DNA from: Euglena gracilis
Lineage: Eukaryota; Euglenida; Euglenophyceae; Euglenales
Assembly: GCA_039621445.1 (NCBI GenBank)
Contig: CP154956.1
Location: 8,679,443-8,743,442 of the forward strand
Reading direction: 5' to 3'
Length of the DNA stretch: 64,000 nucleotides
This document shows positions 52,415 to 63,059 of this stretch, one piece after another. Positions within the stretch are counted from its first letter, which is position 1; every line of letters starts with the position of its first letter. A program made the translations under genes and the position numbers. Under the pieces are notes generated by a model, which searched no databases, was not told the origin of the DNA, and saw nothing but the letters and a program-made list of their open reading frames with translations.

Positions 52415-52778
52415 CCCCCCCCCCCCCTATGTCCAACGACCCCCCTATGTCCAATGACCACCCCCCCCCCCCCGGTCAGAGGACACCTTTTCGGAGGTTT
52501 TACCAATTTTTGGTCCCGGCATGAAGCGCCGGGACAAAAAATTTTGCCCAAAAATTGGCCAAAAATTTGGCCAAAATGCCATTTTTGACATTTTTTGGAC
52601 AAAAATTTGCCAAAATTGCCCAAAATTTTCGGCGCAAAGCGCCGGAAGGGAAAATTTGGGCATTTTTGGGTGGGTAGGGACCCGTGTACCCACCAACTTT
52701 CTTTTGACCCCATGTCCAACGACCACCCCCCCCGGTCAGAGGACAGAGGTTACCGGTCATTGGACATTGGGGGGGGGG
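52415..52778. mobile_element. TA-flanked TIR element, TGTCCAACGAC family (364 bp)
   Basis: TA at 52413-52414 and 52779-52780. Left C run, TATGTCCAACGACC. Right GGTCATTGGACATTG, G run. Inside: GGTCAGAGGACA(CCTTTTCGG) at both sides, and a central region with two GCGCCGG words. Relatives at 54505-54640 and 58545-58868. Confidence 0.82.
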
Positions 52779-53160
52779 TAATGCAAACACGATTTTTTTT
52801 GTGTTTTTCGCAGTTTTCGATTTTGTCAAATTTCTTTTGTCAAAGTTCTTTTGCATTTTTCTTTCTTTTTTTGCGGCATTTTTTTTGGGACCCTGCCCAT
52901 TTCCCGGGGATGACAGCAACCCGGAGACGGGATGAAAAATTCAGCATTTTTTATGAGTTTTTTTTTATTAATCTCGTTCAATGTAATTTCATGTATAATA
53001 ATAATTCAGTGTACAAAAATAATTCATTTTTTTTTATTCAAGTATACATATATATATCATTAATTTTAATTTTTATTTAATTATATATTTTTTAATTAAA
53101 ATATTAGTCCCCTGGGGTCAGAGGATGTGTTTCCCGCCCGTTTCCCCTGCTGCCCCGCAG

Positions 53161-53303
53161 ACCGAGGTGGGCATGAAGCCGATGCACATCAAGCGCTTCC
53201 TGCAGCTGGTCACCGCCCCCGACGGAGGGGCCCCGACCCCCGGGGCGGAGGAGGAGGGCGGCAGCACCACGTTCCAGGGCACACTGCCCAGCCCTCCCCT
53301 TCG
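53161..53303 (+). CDS. Exon candidate, SAM-like C-terminal helix
   Basis: Acceptor CTGCCCCGCAG ends 53160; donor CTTCG/GTATGC. Frame: TEVGMKPMHIKRFLQLVTAP, DGGAPTPGAEEEGGSTTFQG. The E-x-G-M-K-x-x-H-x-x-R-x-L-x-x-V pattern fits the last helices of SAM domains (normally L-G-(I/M)-x-x-x-G-H-R-x-x-I-L), followed by a flexible acidic linker. The rest of a SAM domain is not seen next to it. Good splice signals. Confidence 0.55.
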
Positions 53304-53619
53304 GTATGCCCAAACAGGCGAGTGCCTGAGTGAGAGGATGATATCGGGCCACACACCAGGTCACGTTGTGGTCACACCGGGTCACACCAAGGTCACACTG
53401 TGGTCACACTGGGGTCACTGGGTGACGTTGGGGTCATGTTCTATGCTTGCACTATTATCAACAGTTAAAAATGATCACCACACCCCAAAGCAACACCTCG
53501 CTTTTAGCAACTCCCAAATATAAGGAATAAGCCTGCCTTTGGCCGATTTTGGCAAGACACCCAAACTAAACAACCCCAAATCAGGGTATTTCTTAAGCCG
53601 GAGGGTACCCCCCCCAGGG

Positions 53620-54060
53620 GGGTCCAGCCAGCCTGCAGCTCAAATCCAGCCAGCAGCCCAACAGAAAAATTCGGGCTGGGAGCCCCCCTCCCCCCGGGGG
53701 GTCGAGTGAAATAAAGTTGGGTCCAGCCCTTCCGGAGGCCGGGCCAGCCGGCCGCAGGCTGGCCAGCCAACTGGGCTGCCCAGCTCACCTATCCTTCATT
53801 TTTTCCCCTCATCACAGCTTCCTCCATCACAGCCCCCCAGCCCTGATCTAGCTCCATCCATCAAAATGTCGAAAATCGCAAAAGTGTTTTGGAAAACTTT
53901 GTTTTTCATCGACCCAGCCCAGCCCAGGGCCCCCAATCCCCCCCGGGGGGGTCCAGCCAGCAGCTCATTTCCAGCCAGCAGCCTTTTTGACAGCCAGAGG
54001 CTGGACCCCCGGGGGTCCTTAAGAATTCCCTGCCACAAATACAAGCGACCCTAGATTGAA
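53620..54060. repeat. CCAGCCAGCAG and GGGGTCCAGCC repeats
   Basis: GGGGGGTCCAGCCAGC at 53618 and 53946, CCCGGGGGGTCGAGTG at 53693, GGACCCCCGGGGGTCCTTAAG at 54004. No gene supported. Confidence 0.5.
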
Positions 54061-54235
54061 TGTCTTTTCTTCAGCTGCAGTCGCCCCCGCCCCCCAAACA
54101 ACCCTTTCAATTCGCAACCATAGATTCACTTACCACCTTTGTGACCCATCCCCCTGGGTCGGTGGGTGGTTTCCGAAAATGCGTGGGTAGGTTGAGGCCA
54201 CTGAACCTCCCCACCTTGGGGAGGGGGGGGGGGTA

Positions 54236-54403
54236 GGGGTGCACCATGGGCCGGGACGGAATTTTTAAGGGTTTTCGGTCAATGTTGGGGGCACTTTCCC
54301 GGTTCCTGCAGGAGGTGCAGGAACCTCCTGCAGGAACCGGGAAAGTGCCCCCAACATTGACCGAAAACCCTTAAAAATTCCGGCCCGGCCCATGGTGCAC
54401 CCC
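54236..54403. repeat. 168-bp near-perfect palindrome
   Basis: Arms 54236-54316 and 54323-54403 pair base for base with one mismatch (A/G at about 54257) and a 6-nt spacer GCAGGA. Words run GCACCATGGGCCGGG, GAATTTTTAAGGGTTTTC, GGCACTTTCCCGGTTCC and back. A partial third copy of the centre (CTGCAGGAGGTTCCTGCACC) follows at 54412-54440. Confidence 0.95.
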
Positions 54404-54504
54404 CACCCCCCCCTGCAGGAGGTTCCTGCACCTCCTGCATGGAAACAATGGAAGCCAAATGCACGCTGTTTTATCCTCAAGCTGATCAAGATGATCCACA
54501 TCAC

Positions 54505-54660
54505 AATTACCCCCCCCCCAAATGTCCAACCACCAGTAACCACTGTCCTCCGACCTGGGGCGGGCGTGGTCGTTGGACAACGGTTGTGACCAAAAAGGTG
54601 TCCTCCAACCGGGAGGTTGGTCGCTGGACAAGGGGTCTAAAAAAATGTTGGAGGATGGCC
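54505..54660. mobile_element. TGTCCAACGAC family element, partial
   Basis: TA at about 54507, C run, AAATGTCCAACCACC, then CGTGGTCGTTGGACAA and GTTGGTCGCTGGACAAGGGG. Left end clear, right end not found. Confidence 0.5.
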
Positions 54661-54914
54661 GGGACAACCCCCAAAAATTTTCTTCGGGGTTTCCTTCCGG
54701 CGCTTCACGTCGAAAATTTGTGGCTGATTTTCATATTTTTTTTTGCTCAAAAAAACTGCCAAACCCCCTTCCCAAAAATCCCCTTCCCCCTTCGGCCCAC
54801 CCCTTCCTCCAGGAGGTCTGCCCCTGTCTCTACCCCCCGGCTACCGACCTGCCCATTCCTGTATGGAGTCCTTGCAGAGGGCAGGACCACACCACCTTCT
54901 TGCCGAGTCCCCAT

Positions 54915-55154
54915 TTATGCCTCTCTGTGTATGTGTGTGTGATCTGTGTGTGTGTGTATGTATTCATGTGTGTGACCCGTGTGTGTGGGTTGGTAGGTGG
55001 ATGTTTGTGTTTGCATTTGTGTGTGTGGGGGGGTCTGTGGGTGTGGGTGTAGGTGCGATGTGTGTCTGTGTTCTGTGTGTGTTCTGTGTGTGTGTGTGTA
55101 TGTGGGTCTGTCGGTGGGTGTGTGGATGTGTGTGTTTGTGTGTGGGTAGGTGCG

Positions 55155-55189
<35 letters not shown>

Positions 55190-55235
55190 TGTGTTCTGTG
55201 TGTGTGCGCGCGCGCGCGCGCGTGTGTGTGCCACG
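54915..55235. repeat. (GT)n microsatellite with (CG)n
   Basis: GT repeats broken by GGG, CTGT and a GCGCGCGCGCGC segment at 55206-55222. Cys/Val and Thr/His frames here are artefacts. Confidence 0.95.
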
Positions 55236-55262
55236 TGTGCAAAAGGAGGTGGGTGGCGGCAG

Positions 55263-55391
55263 CCGGTGCTCGGGGTCGCTGTCATGGACCGGCTCCTGAA
55301 GGACGTCACCAACTTCGTCCACACCCACGACTACCCGCAGCACTGCCCCCTGAACTACGACGAGCGGTTCACCCTGGGGCCCACCCCACCG
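55263..55391 (+). CDS. Exon candidate
   Basis: Acceptor GGTGGCGGCAG. Frame: PVLGVAVMDRLLKDVTNFVH, THDYPQHCPLNYDERFTLGP. Protein-like with aromatic and charged residues and G/C third positions. Immediately after a (GT)n tract; donor uncertain. Function unknown. Confidence 0.5.
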
Positions 55392-55635
55392 GGGGGCTGG
55401 AGGGCAGTCCTCAAAGGGAGAGGAGTTTTTTTTAAAAAAAAACTTAAGGACTACCCCTTGCAGAATGTTAACAGGCTAAACAGCCAGCCAATGGGCAGTC
55501 CAAGGCTTCAACATGATCAGGGATTTTAAACCTGAATAAACATTATTTTGATATCTTGGGTGGATGGGCGATGGTCCAAGGACTCCAAAACTCACTTTTC
55601 TTTTTGTTGTCGACCTGTTTTCCTCAATAATTGTA

Positions 55636-55700
55636 CCTCCCCTTGTCCTTGACACGGCTTGTCCATGACATGGACGCATGCACGCACACGCGCGCGCGCG

Positions 55701-55734
<34 letters not shown>

Positions 55735-56273
55735 TACGCATGCCACACTTTTCCCATACCCAAAAAGCCTTATGCCACACACGAACACACACATTACAAA
55801 TTTCCTGGTGTTTGAAGGATTTAATTTTCTTGGTCGATGAAGGGGGTTATGGGATTCGGGGGCACCTAAAACTGGACATAGACAAAATGACTGATTTTCG
55901 GGACCTGCATCTGGGCTGAGACTGCACCCACAACCCATTTTTTGATTTTGGGGCAAATAAGCAGAAAATGCCCGCATGGCCCAGCACGCCAGAGGGAAAT
56001 TTTTTCTTCCCCAGCCCCAGGCTTCCAACCCCCAAATAGATTCTGTGACATGGCTTTGAAAATATTTACAAAAAATGGCACTTTTGTACCCTGGTTGCCA
56101 AAAATAAACAAAAAAAATTCAGTTTTCAGGAATCTGCGGCCCTTCTCGGCCTTCATTTCCTTCAGCTGGGGAGAGAGGGGTAGTTAGATTATGCTCTGGT
56201 TGGTCGCCCTGGGAGTAAGGGAGGGGGAGGGCAGTGGAGGGAGGATAGCATGTCGAACAAAAAAAAAAAAAAA

Positions 56274-56306
<33 letters not shown>

Positions 56307-56403
56307 CACACACACCCACACCCGCCCCCCCTCCCTCCCACCCACCCACCCACACACACACACACACACCCACACCCGCCCACCCACCCACCCACACACA
56401 CAC

Positions 56404-56442
<39 letters not shown>

Positions 56443-56860
56443 ACACACACACACACACACACCACACCCACACCCACGCCCACGCCCACGCCCACGCCCA
56501 CCACGCACCACGCCCACCACGCACCACGCACCACGCACCACGCACCACGCACCACGCACCACGCACACCACGCACACCACGCACACCACGCACACCACGC
56601 ACACACCACGCACACACCACGCACACACCACGCACACACCACGCACACACCACGCACACACCACACACACACCACGCACACACCACGCACACACCACGCA
56701 CACACCACACACACACCACACACACACCACACACACACCACACACACACCACACACACACAAACACACACACACACACACACACACCCCACACACACACA
56801 CCACACACACACACACCCACCACACACACACACACACACACACACACACCACACAACACA

Positions 56861-56906
<46 letters not shown>

Positions 56907-57091
56907 ACACACACACACACCACACACACACACACACCACACACACACACACCACACACACACACACACCACACACACACCACACACACACCACACACAC
57001 ACCACACACACACCACACACACACCACACACACACCACACACACACCACACACACACACACACACCACACACACACCACACACACACCACA

Positions 57092-57150
<59 letters not shown>

Positions 57151-57767
57151 ACACACACACACCACACACACCACACACACACACCACACACCACACACAC
57201 ACCACACACCACACACACACCACACACACCACACACACACCACACACACCACACACACACCACACACACCACACACACACCACACACACCACACACACAC
57301 CACACACACACCACACACACACCACACACACCACACACACACCACACACACACCACACACACACCACACACACACCACACACACACCACACACACACCAC
57401 ACACACACACCACACACACACACCACACACACACCACACACCACACACACACCACACACACACACACCACACACACACCACACACACACCACACACACAC
57501 ACACACACCACACACACACCACACACACACCACACACACACACCACACACACACCACACACACACACCACACACACACCACACACACCACACACACACCA
57601 CACACACACCACACACACACCACACACCACACACACCACACACCACACACCACACACCACACACACACCACACACCACACACACCACACACACCACACAC
57701 ACACCACACACACCACACACACACCACACACCACACACCACACCACACACAACACGCGCATACACAC

Positions 57768-57801
<34 letters not shown>

Positions 57802-57956
57802 GCACACACCCGCGCACACGCACACACACAGACAGACACACACACACACACATGCACACACACACATACACGTGCGCGCGTATGACACGGCATGTCCATG
57901 ACACCCCCCGCACTTTCCCCGTACTTTGGAGTGTCAGGGACAAGAGGGGAGGAAGG
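55636..57956. mobile_element. TA-flanked TIR element, TGTCCTTGACAC family, long copy (2.3 kb)
   Basis: TA at 55634-55635 and 57957-57958. Left CCTCCCCTTGTCCTTGACAC, then GCTTGTCCATGACA and CACACTTTTCCCATACC. Right CGGCATGTCCATGACA, CCCGCACTTTCCCCGTAC and GTGTCAGGGACAAGAGGGG, then AGGAAGG. These are the same arm words as 33958-34346. The interior carries 55680-55740 (CG)n(CA)n, about 450 bp of ordinary sequence, and the huge CA tract. Confidence 0.7.
56254..57770. repeat. (CA)n megasatellite with CCA punctuation (~1.5 kb)
   Basis: Poly-A, then CACACC(CA)n units: CACGCC, CACCACG, and CACACACAC spaced by ACC in 9-12 bp steps. Open Thr/His and Cys/Val frames of about 560-600 codons on both strands result from period and composition, not coding. 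Followed by (GACA)n at 57768-57800. Confidence 0.97.
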
Positions 57957-58359
57957 TAATTTTTCCGCACACCTTCTCCTGTTTTCTGCGTATTTTTTCA
58001 TCATTTCTGCCTTTTGCGTTCATGTGCATGCGTGTGTGTGCTTGTGTGTGTGCATGTCCGTGTATGTGTGTGTGCAAGTGCGTTGTGCATGTGTGTAAGT
58101 GTGTGTGTGTACATGTTAATCCACTGATATGTTCATCATAATACTATTATGTGCAATGATAAGAATGAAAAATTTCAACAACAGAGCAGGGACAAGGTGG
58201 AGTTTTAGACGTCTTTCCACTAAAGACCACTGCCAGCAAGAATGAACCAGAAGATGTCCAGTCTCTCTGGAATGCCCAAAATTCTCAAAAGTAGAAAACC
58301 TTGTGCATTTTTTTTGTGACATCAGCTGCTTCTCCGTAAATACTATTTATGGGCCGCAG

Positions 58360-58480
58360 ATACTGCTCTCGCGGCGTACAGCTACGAGAACAAGGAGGCT
58401 GGCCAGGGAGGCATCCTTGGTACCATCCCCACACTCGAAGCGCTCAGCTGTGCATTTGATCAGAGAACAACCCCAAATTC
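58360..58480 (+). CDS. ART-type ADP-ribosyltransferase, N-terminal exon candidate
   Basis: Acceptor GGGCCGCAG ends 58359. Frame: DTALAAYSYENKEAGQGGIL, then TIPTLEALSCAF. It may stop at the donor CCTTG/GTACCA (58419). The A-L-x-x-Y-(S/T)-x-E pattern matches the region that precedes the LN..LR helix in ART-family enzymes. It is followed by further ART motifs in the right order on the same strand. Confidence 0.5.
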
Positions 58481-58544
58481 AAACCCAATGGGTCCCCTTT
58501 ATTTTTGTGCTTTTCCCCATTTTTTTTTTAAAAGGGCCATGCTT

Positions 58545-58868
58545 CTTTTCCCCTCCAATGTCCAATCACCCCCCCCCCCGTGTCCAACGACCCCACGATC
58601 AGAGGACACCTTTTCAGAGGTTGGGCCAATTTTTCAGTGCGGCATGAAGAGCTGGGTTGAATCGCCAAATCGGCCAAAAACGCCTTTTTTGAGGCTTTTT
58701 TTGGCAAAAATTTAACACAAACACAAAAAAATTGAAGAAGAATGAAGAAATTGTCGGTTGTTTTGTTTCCCCCCTTGTCCAAGACCCTTTTTTTAATGGA
58801 CAAAATCCTAGTATCAACCACCCCCCCCCCCCTCCAGCAGATTCTGGTTGTTGGACAAAGGGGGGAAT
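58545..58868. mobile_element. TGTCCAACGAC family element, third copy
   Basis: Left TTTTCCCCTCCAATGTCC, ATCACC, C run, TGTCCAACGACC and GATCAGAGGACACCTTTTC. Right GTTGTTGGACAAAGGGGGG. It lies in the presumed intron after the first ART exon. Confidence 0.6.
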
Positions 58869-59044
58869 AACTCGGAAAGCCCTGTGTGGGGCTGAGTGGG
58901 TGCGTGGGTTGCCCCCCCCCCCCTGCGAGGCCCTGCACCGGGGTCTCGGTTTGGGTTCCGGCGCAAAGTGTGAGAATTTTTGAGAAATGCAATTTGGGAG
59001 CCCCATGCCACCCTGGGGGGTCACTGACCCCCGGGGGGGAGGTA

Positions 59045-59470
59045 AACCCTCCCTCCAAATAATACCCCCCCCCCCCCTAGTGATACCCCCCCCCTCAGGG
59101 TCTGACTTCGGTGACCGGGTTAATCCCCCCCCCCCCCCCCGGTTTCGGGCCGAAGGCCCGGATTTTCGCCTGAAAATGCAGGTAAAAATCACAATCTCTG
59201 ACACCAAATTGCGAAAAAAATGTTTTTTCTGGATCATCTGACCTCCAAAAAAATGGTAAATGGTAAATTTCATGGGAAGGTACAAAAAAATGACCCCAGA
59301 GGGGGGTTTTAGCGCTATTTTGGGTCCTACAGGACTTCGAAAAAATTTCGAAAATTTTGGGGTGCTATTACCCCCCCCCCCCAAGTAATACCCCCCCCTC
59401 GGGCTGGGGCTTCGAGCGAAAAACTGACACCCCGGGGGGTTTTATTGGGGGGGTTAACTCGGGGGAGAGG
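59045..59470. mobile_element. AAATAATACC family element in ART intron
   Basis: Left TA, AACCCTCCCTCCAAATAATACC (read as two words) with C runs, CTCAGGGTCTGACTTCGG. Right GGTTTTATTGGGGGGGTT. Additional AAGTAATACC at 59382. Ends less precise than other members. Confidence 0.55.
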
Positions 59471-59609
59471 TTTTAACACCCCCCCCCCCCGGGGTGTTAA
59501 CACCAAGCCTGTCCTGGGCCGCTTTTCCGGCGGGCAGGGGGTGAGGCGCGGCGCCAACCACCTCGCCACCCCAACCCACCGGAGCCCCCCTGTGGCCGGC
59601 GCCGCGCAG

Positions 59610-59720
59610 CTGTACCAGGTGTTGTCCCGCACGCTGCGCCGGCGGGAGGTGGCCTCCATGCAGCCGTGGTACCCGTTCCTGTTCTACATGACCCGCGCGC
59701 TGGACAAGCTGCCCAACTAT
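59610..59720 (+). CDS. ART-type ADP-ribosyltransferase, exon candidate 2
   Basis: Acceptor GCCGCGCAG ends 59609; donor AACTAT/GTGGGC. Frame: LYQVLSRTLRRREVASMQPW, YPFLFYMTRALDKLPNY. The L..x-L-R, W-x-P-F-L and A-L-x-K-L-P spacing is that of the helix region just before the Y-R-G motif in ART enzymes. Sequence continues GC-rich upstream, so the exon may start earlier. Confidence 0.6.
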
Positions 59721-60120
59721 GTGGGCCCTGCCCAGGGCGGCGTGGCTGTGCCGAGGGGGAACTTTTTTTTGGCCAAATTTTACCACATTTTTGGCTCTTT
59801 TTTTTTAATGTTTTTTTTTGTATTTTGATTTTATTCAGTATTTGTGTTTCACTTTTGTGGACCAATTTTCAGGGGCAATTTTGGGGCTTTTTGAAATACA
59901 ATTCCTTTTGTAAAGTTAACTTTTTTTTGCTGAAGTTCGCCCAATTGCAGCCCCGTGCTTCAATTGGGTTGTTTTTTTCCAATTCATTTTCCTCCTGAGC
60001 CGTCCTCAACCATCTGCACCACTAAGGCGTGTCTGTCGGCGAAATGCATCTCGAGGGTAAATCCTACAGGTCGCCACAATACAGGTAAACACAATACAGG
60101 TCGCTCACCGCCTCCGCCAG

Positions 60121-60245
60121 GTCTCCCGCCCGCCCTGCCGCTGTGTACCGGGGGATGAAGGTGCCCCCCAACGTCAAGAAGTACACGTCCAGCAACAAGA
60201 TCTTCTGGGCCGGCTTCACCAGCACCACCACGGACCCTGGGGCTT
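60121..60245 (+). CDS. ART-type ADP-ribosyltransferase, YRG and STT exon
   Basis: Acceptor CTCCGCCAG ends 60120. Frame: AAVYRGMKVPPNVKKYTSSN, then KIFWAGFTSTTTDPG. V-Y-R-G (first conserved arginine, NAD binding) and W-x-G-F-x-S-(T)-T (second conserved strand) are hallmark ART motifs with the usual spacing. Donor somewhere after the STTTD, possibly GGGCTT/GTGTGG at 60245. Recognition is strong, but the exact phase linking to the previous exon is unresolved. Confidence 0.7.
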
Positions 60246-60604
60246 GTGTGGCGTGCCTGGGGGTTGGCACTTGGCCTTGCTGCCGTCCAGCCCCCCCCCC
60301 CCTTCTAGGAGCACTCTAAGTCCTGAAGCAGAGGCCTGCTTTGGGTACTGTGGGAGTTCCATTTTGTGATACAAAAACACACATTCGTTTACAAATAGGA
60401 GGGTTGTGGAACTTTTTGAACGCAATGGTTTTATTTGATGATTACTTTAATAATAATTGTATTTCGCAGTGTGTTGTTCCCACACAGTTGTGCTGCTGTC
60501 GGCGTATGAGAATTCCCCCTCCATTTTAAGTGTTTGGGACATGCCGCCGTTTGGGTTTTACCAGATATGTTGAAGCAGGGTTTCCCTCCCATTCGTGGTG
60601 GGGA

Positions 60605-60675
60605 CCGCAATTTCTGATTCGTGATTATTCGTGATTATTCGTGATTATTCGTGATTATTCGTGATTATTCGTGGT
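60605..60675. repeat. GTGATTATTC 10-bp array
   Basis: Five to six units of TGATTATTCG; a diverged group lies at 61327-61425. Confidence 0.9.
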
Positions 60676-60734
60676 TCCAAAAATCCGCCCGGTTTTCAGC
60701 TAAATGATGGACTGCTGGGATGCCGGCAGGCATT

Positions 60735-60960
60735 TTAACCACTTTTCGCCTTGATTGGTCGCTTTTGGCCACCTTTGGCAACTGTTGGCCACACCATGGC
60801 CCCTCTTTGATCCACTTTTGGCCGCTTTGGGCGATTTTTGGTGACCTTTGGTATTTTTTCCCTTTTGCCTTTTTTTGGGGGTTTTTGGCCATTTTGGGCC
60901 ACCTTTGGCCATTTTCAGGCCATTTTTGGTCATTTTGACTGTTTTTGGCCAACTGTTAGC
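60735..60960. repeat. TTTTGGCCACTTTTGG degenerate array
   Basis: About 16 imperfect 12-14 bp units of TTTGGCCA(C/T)TTT. Same word family as 63060-63560. Confidence 0.8.
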
Positions 60961-61868
60961 AATTTTGGCAGAACCAAATCATATGTATACAAAAAGATCA
61001 TCTCTGACCGGGGGAGGAGGTAGTCGTCAGACAAGCCCAGTCGTTGGACAAGGGGGGGGACACAAAGTTGCCAACGATGTACCTCTGCATCATCATTGTG
61101 TGAGCGTTCCATTGTCCAAACAAACCCCTTTTTGGCTGAAAACATGATCCATCACAAAAGCAGAAAGCAAAGTCGCTCGCGGCCAGTGTTGTTGCGCAAC
61201 AGTGAAGCGGTCCTCAACCTCATCGTCAGAATCCGAAGAAGAATTTTTTTAAAGAACAAATAAAGCACAGTTCCGAATGCTGAATGACTTCATTTGTAAA
61301 CTAAAAAATTTTCCAGGAAAAAAAATCTCATTCGTGGTTATTCGTGATATTCGTGATTATTCGTGATTTTCGAAAAATCCAAAATTCGTGGTGATTCGTG
61401 ATTATTCGTGATTATTCGTGCCACGAATCAGAGGGAATCCCTGGTTAAAGGGTCGCTTAAATTTGGACCACCCGACCGGCAACAAAATTGTGTCTTCATT
61501 TACACCTACAAAGGGGATTCCGTTGCATTTGTCGTCATTACTTTGGGGGGGGTCAGGGTTGGGAGGAAAGGGTTGAAACAATTATATTCTGGCGCTGCAA
61601 GTCTCCCAATATCGTCGGGCAAACAAGTCCTGAGTCCATAGACCACAAGCAACAAGACTCTGAAACAGTGGTCGAGGGTGGGAGAAAAGCGCAAATGAGT
61701 TTTTTTTTGCGGTGGTTTTGTGTTTTTCGATTTTGGCAAAATTTGTGTTCATTTGTCGTATTTTTTTGAGGGTGCATTTGAGGGTTGTTGCATTTTATCC
61801 CCTGCCCCCAGGAGGTGTGTGATGATGGATGGGCCCAAACACTGCGTGCCACAACCCGCAGCCAGCAG

Positions 61869-61907
61869 CGTAAGGTGGCCCTGGAGTTTGCGGGAGAGAA
61901 CGGCATT
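61869..61907 (+). CDS. ART-type ADP-ribosyltransferase, short exon candidate
   Basis: Acceptor CAGCCAGCAG ends 61868 (or CCCCCAG at 61811 for a longer exon); donor GGCATT/GTGTGC. Frame: RKVALEFAGENGI. The A-x-x-F-(A/x)-G-x-x-G motif is the piece expected between the STT strand and the S..ExE motif. The small size makes this uncertain. Confidence 0.45.
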
Positions 61908-62646
61908 GTGTGCAGGGCTCCCTCTGAGTGACAAGTTGGTGGGGCCACAGGATGCGACACCCCCTCCTGCTGTTTTTCTGATCAAGTTGTCACGGTCCAA
62001 ATAGTCACCCGCCTCGGTCCTGAACAGGCTTGTTTTAACACCCCCCTTCCCCCGTGGGGGGGGGGACTGCCCCCCAATAATTTACCAACAGGTTATTGCT
62101 CATGGGTTCAATTGAGTTTCACATGCCACACCCCGATCAAGTGAGCATTTCGCTCCGTGCGCTGTAATAAGTAATTTTTTTCATATGTTTTTGTTAATTT
62201 GTTGGAAAACAAACATCAAAACCAGGTTTTTAGGGTCAACCCCCTTTTTTTGTGGCTCTCCATGGTTTTGGTTTTTCCCTGGATGAGGTGGGGGGATACG
62301 GAGCAACCCTCATTTAATGCCCTGGGGATGGATCAGGCTTCTTTTTTGACTCAGAAAACCCACGGGGGTGGGGTCCGGGGCCGGCCCCCCCACCAGGGGG
62401 ACCCGGGCTGTAGGCCCAGGTATGGGTTTTGTCACGAAGCACCGAAGTTATTTTTGGGAAATGGTTTTAGACAGCCTGATTTTTTGGGGGTGATCCCCCC
62501 CCCAGGGTCCTGTGACGGGCCGGGTGTGGGGGACTACCAGAGACACCCCCGAGGTCTCAATGAGAAGCCCAGGATTGGATGCCAATAAAAATCCCCCTCC
62601 GGGGCCCGAAATCAGCCTCTGCGCTGGGCCCCTGGCGGGGTTTGAG

Positions 62647-62814
62647 ATGAAGCTGTCGGACGGGAAGGACATCCAGCGGTACTCGATGATCAGTACGGAG
62701 GCTGAGATCCTGCTGTCGCCCAACATGGAGTTCGTGGTGCTGCAGGAGTGGCGGGAGGGAGCGGAGGACCGGACCATCAAGATGGTGCAGGCCATGCCGC
62801 GGCTGGCTGTTCAG
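62647..62814 (+). CDS. ART-type ADP-ribosyltransferase, catalytic S/E-x-E exon
   Basis: Acceptor GGGTTTGAG ends 62646; donor GTTCAG/GTTGGT. 56 codons, phase 0: MKLSDGKDIQRYSMISTEAE, ILLSPNMEFVVLQEW, then RTIKMVQAMP. G-(K/R)-D-I-x-x-Y-S and S-x-E-A-E-(I/V)-L-x-x-P correspond to the ART serine strand and the catalytic E-x-E turn; both glutamates are present (STEAEIL). This is the R-S-E triad class (arginine-type mono-ADP-ribosyltransferases). Substrate, location and activity cannot be inferred. Confidence 0.7.
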
Positions 62815-62854
62815 GTTGGTCCGTCCTGTGCATGTGGTTTTATGACCACCAAGC

Positions 62855-62990
62855 ACCTATGCCGACCGCAGCCGACCGCAGCCGACCGCGGCCGACCGCG
62901 GATTTCAGGACTGTCATAGGTGGGTTGCCGACCGCAGCCGACCGCAGCCGACCGCAGCCGACCGCAGCCGACCGCAGCCGACCGCGCAAC
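62855..62990. repeat. GCCGACCGCA 10-bp array
   Basis: Four units at 62860-62900 and six at 62925-62985; the unit starts again at the window edge (63993-64000). Confidence 0.9.
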
Positions 62991-63059
62991 TTTTTTTCTA
63001 ATTCATGTCAATTTTCCAGTGAGAATGAGGAATTAGGCACATTTTTATCCCGGATTTTG

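Noticed and set aside
56119-58004. Open frames of about 560-600 codons on both strands
   Set aside because: They are produced by the (CA)n tract: only Thr/His/Pro or Cys/Val/Trp/Gly residues, open simultaneously in several frames.
60600-61430. Origin or regulatory array from TGATTATTCG repeats
   Set aside because: Simple 10-bp tandem repeat with no further support.
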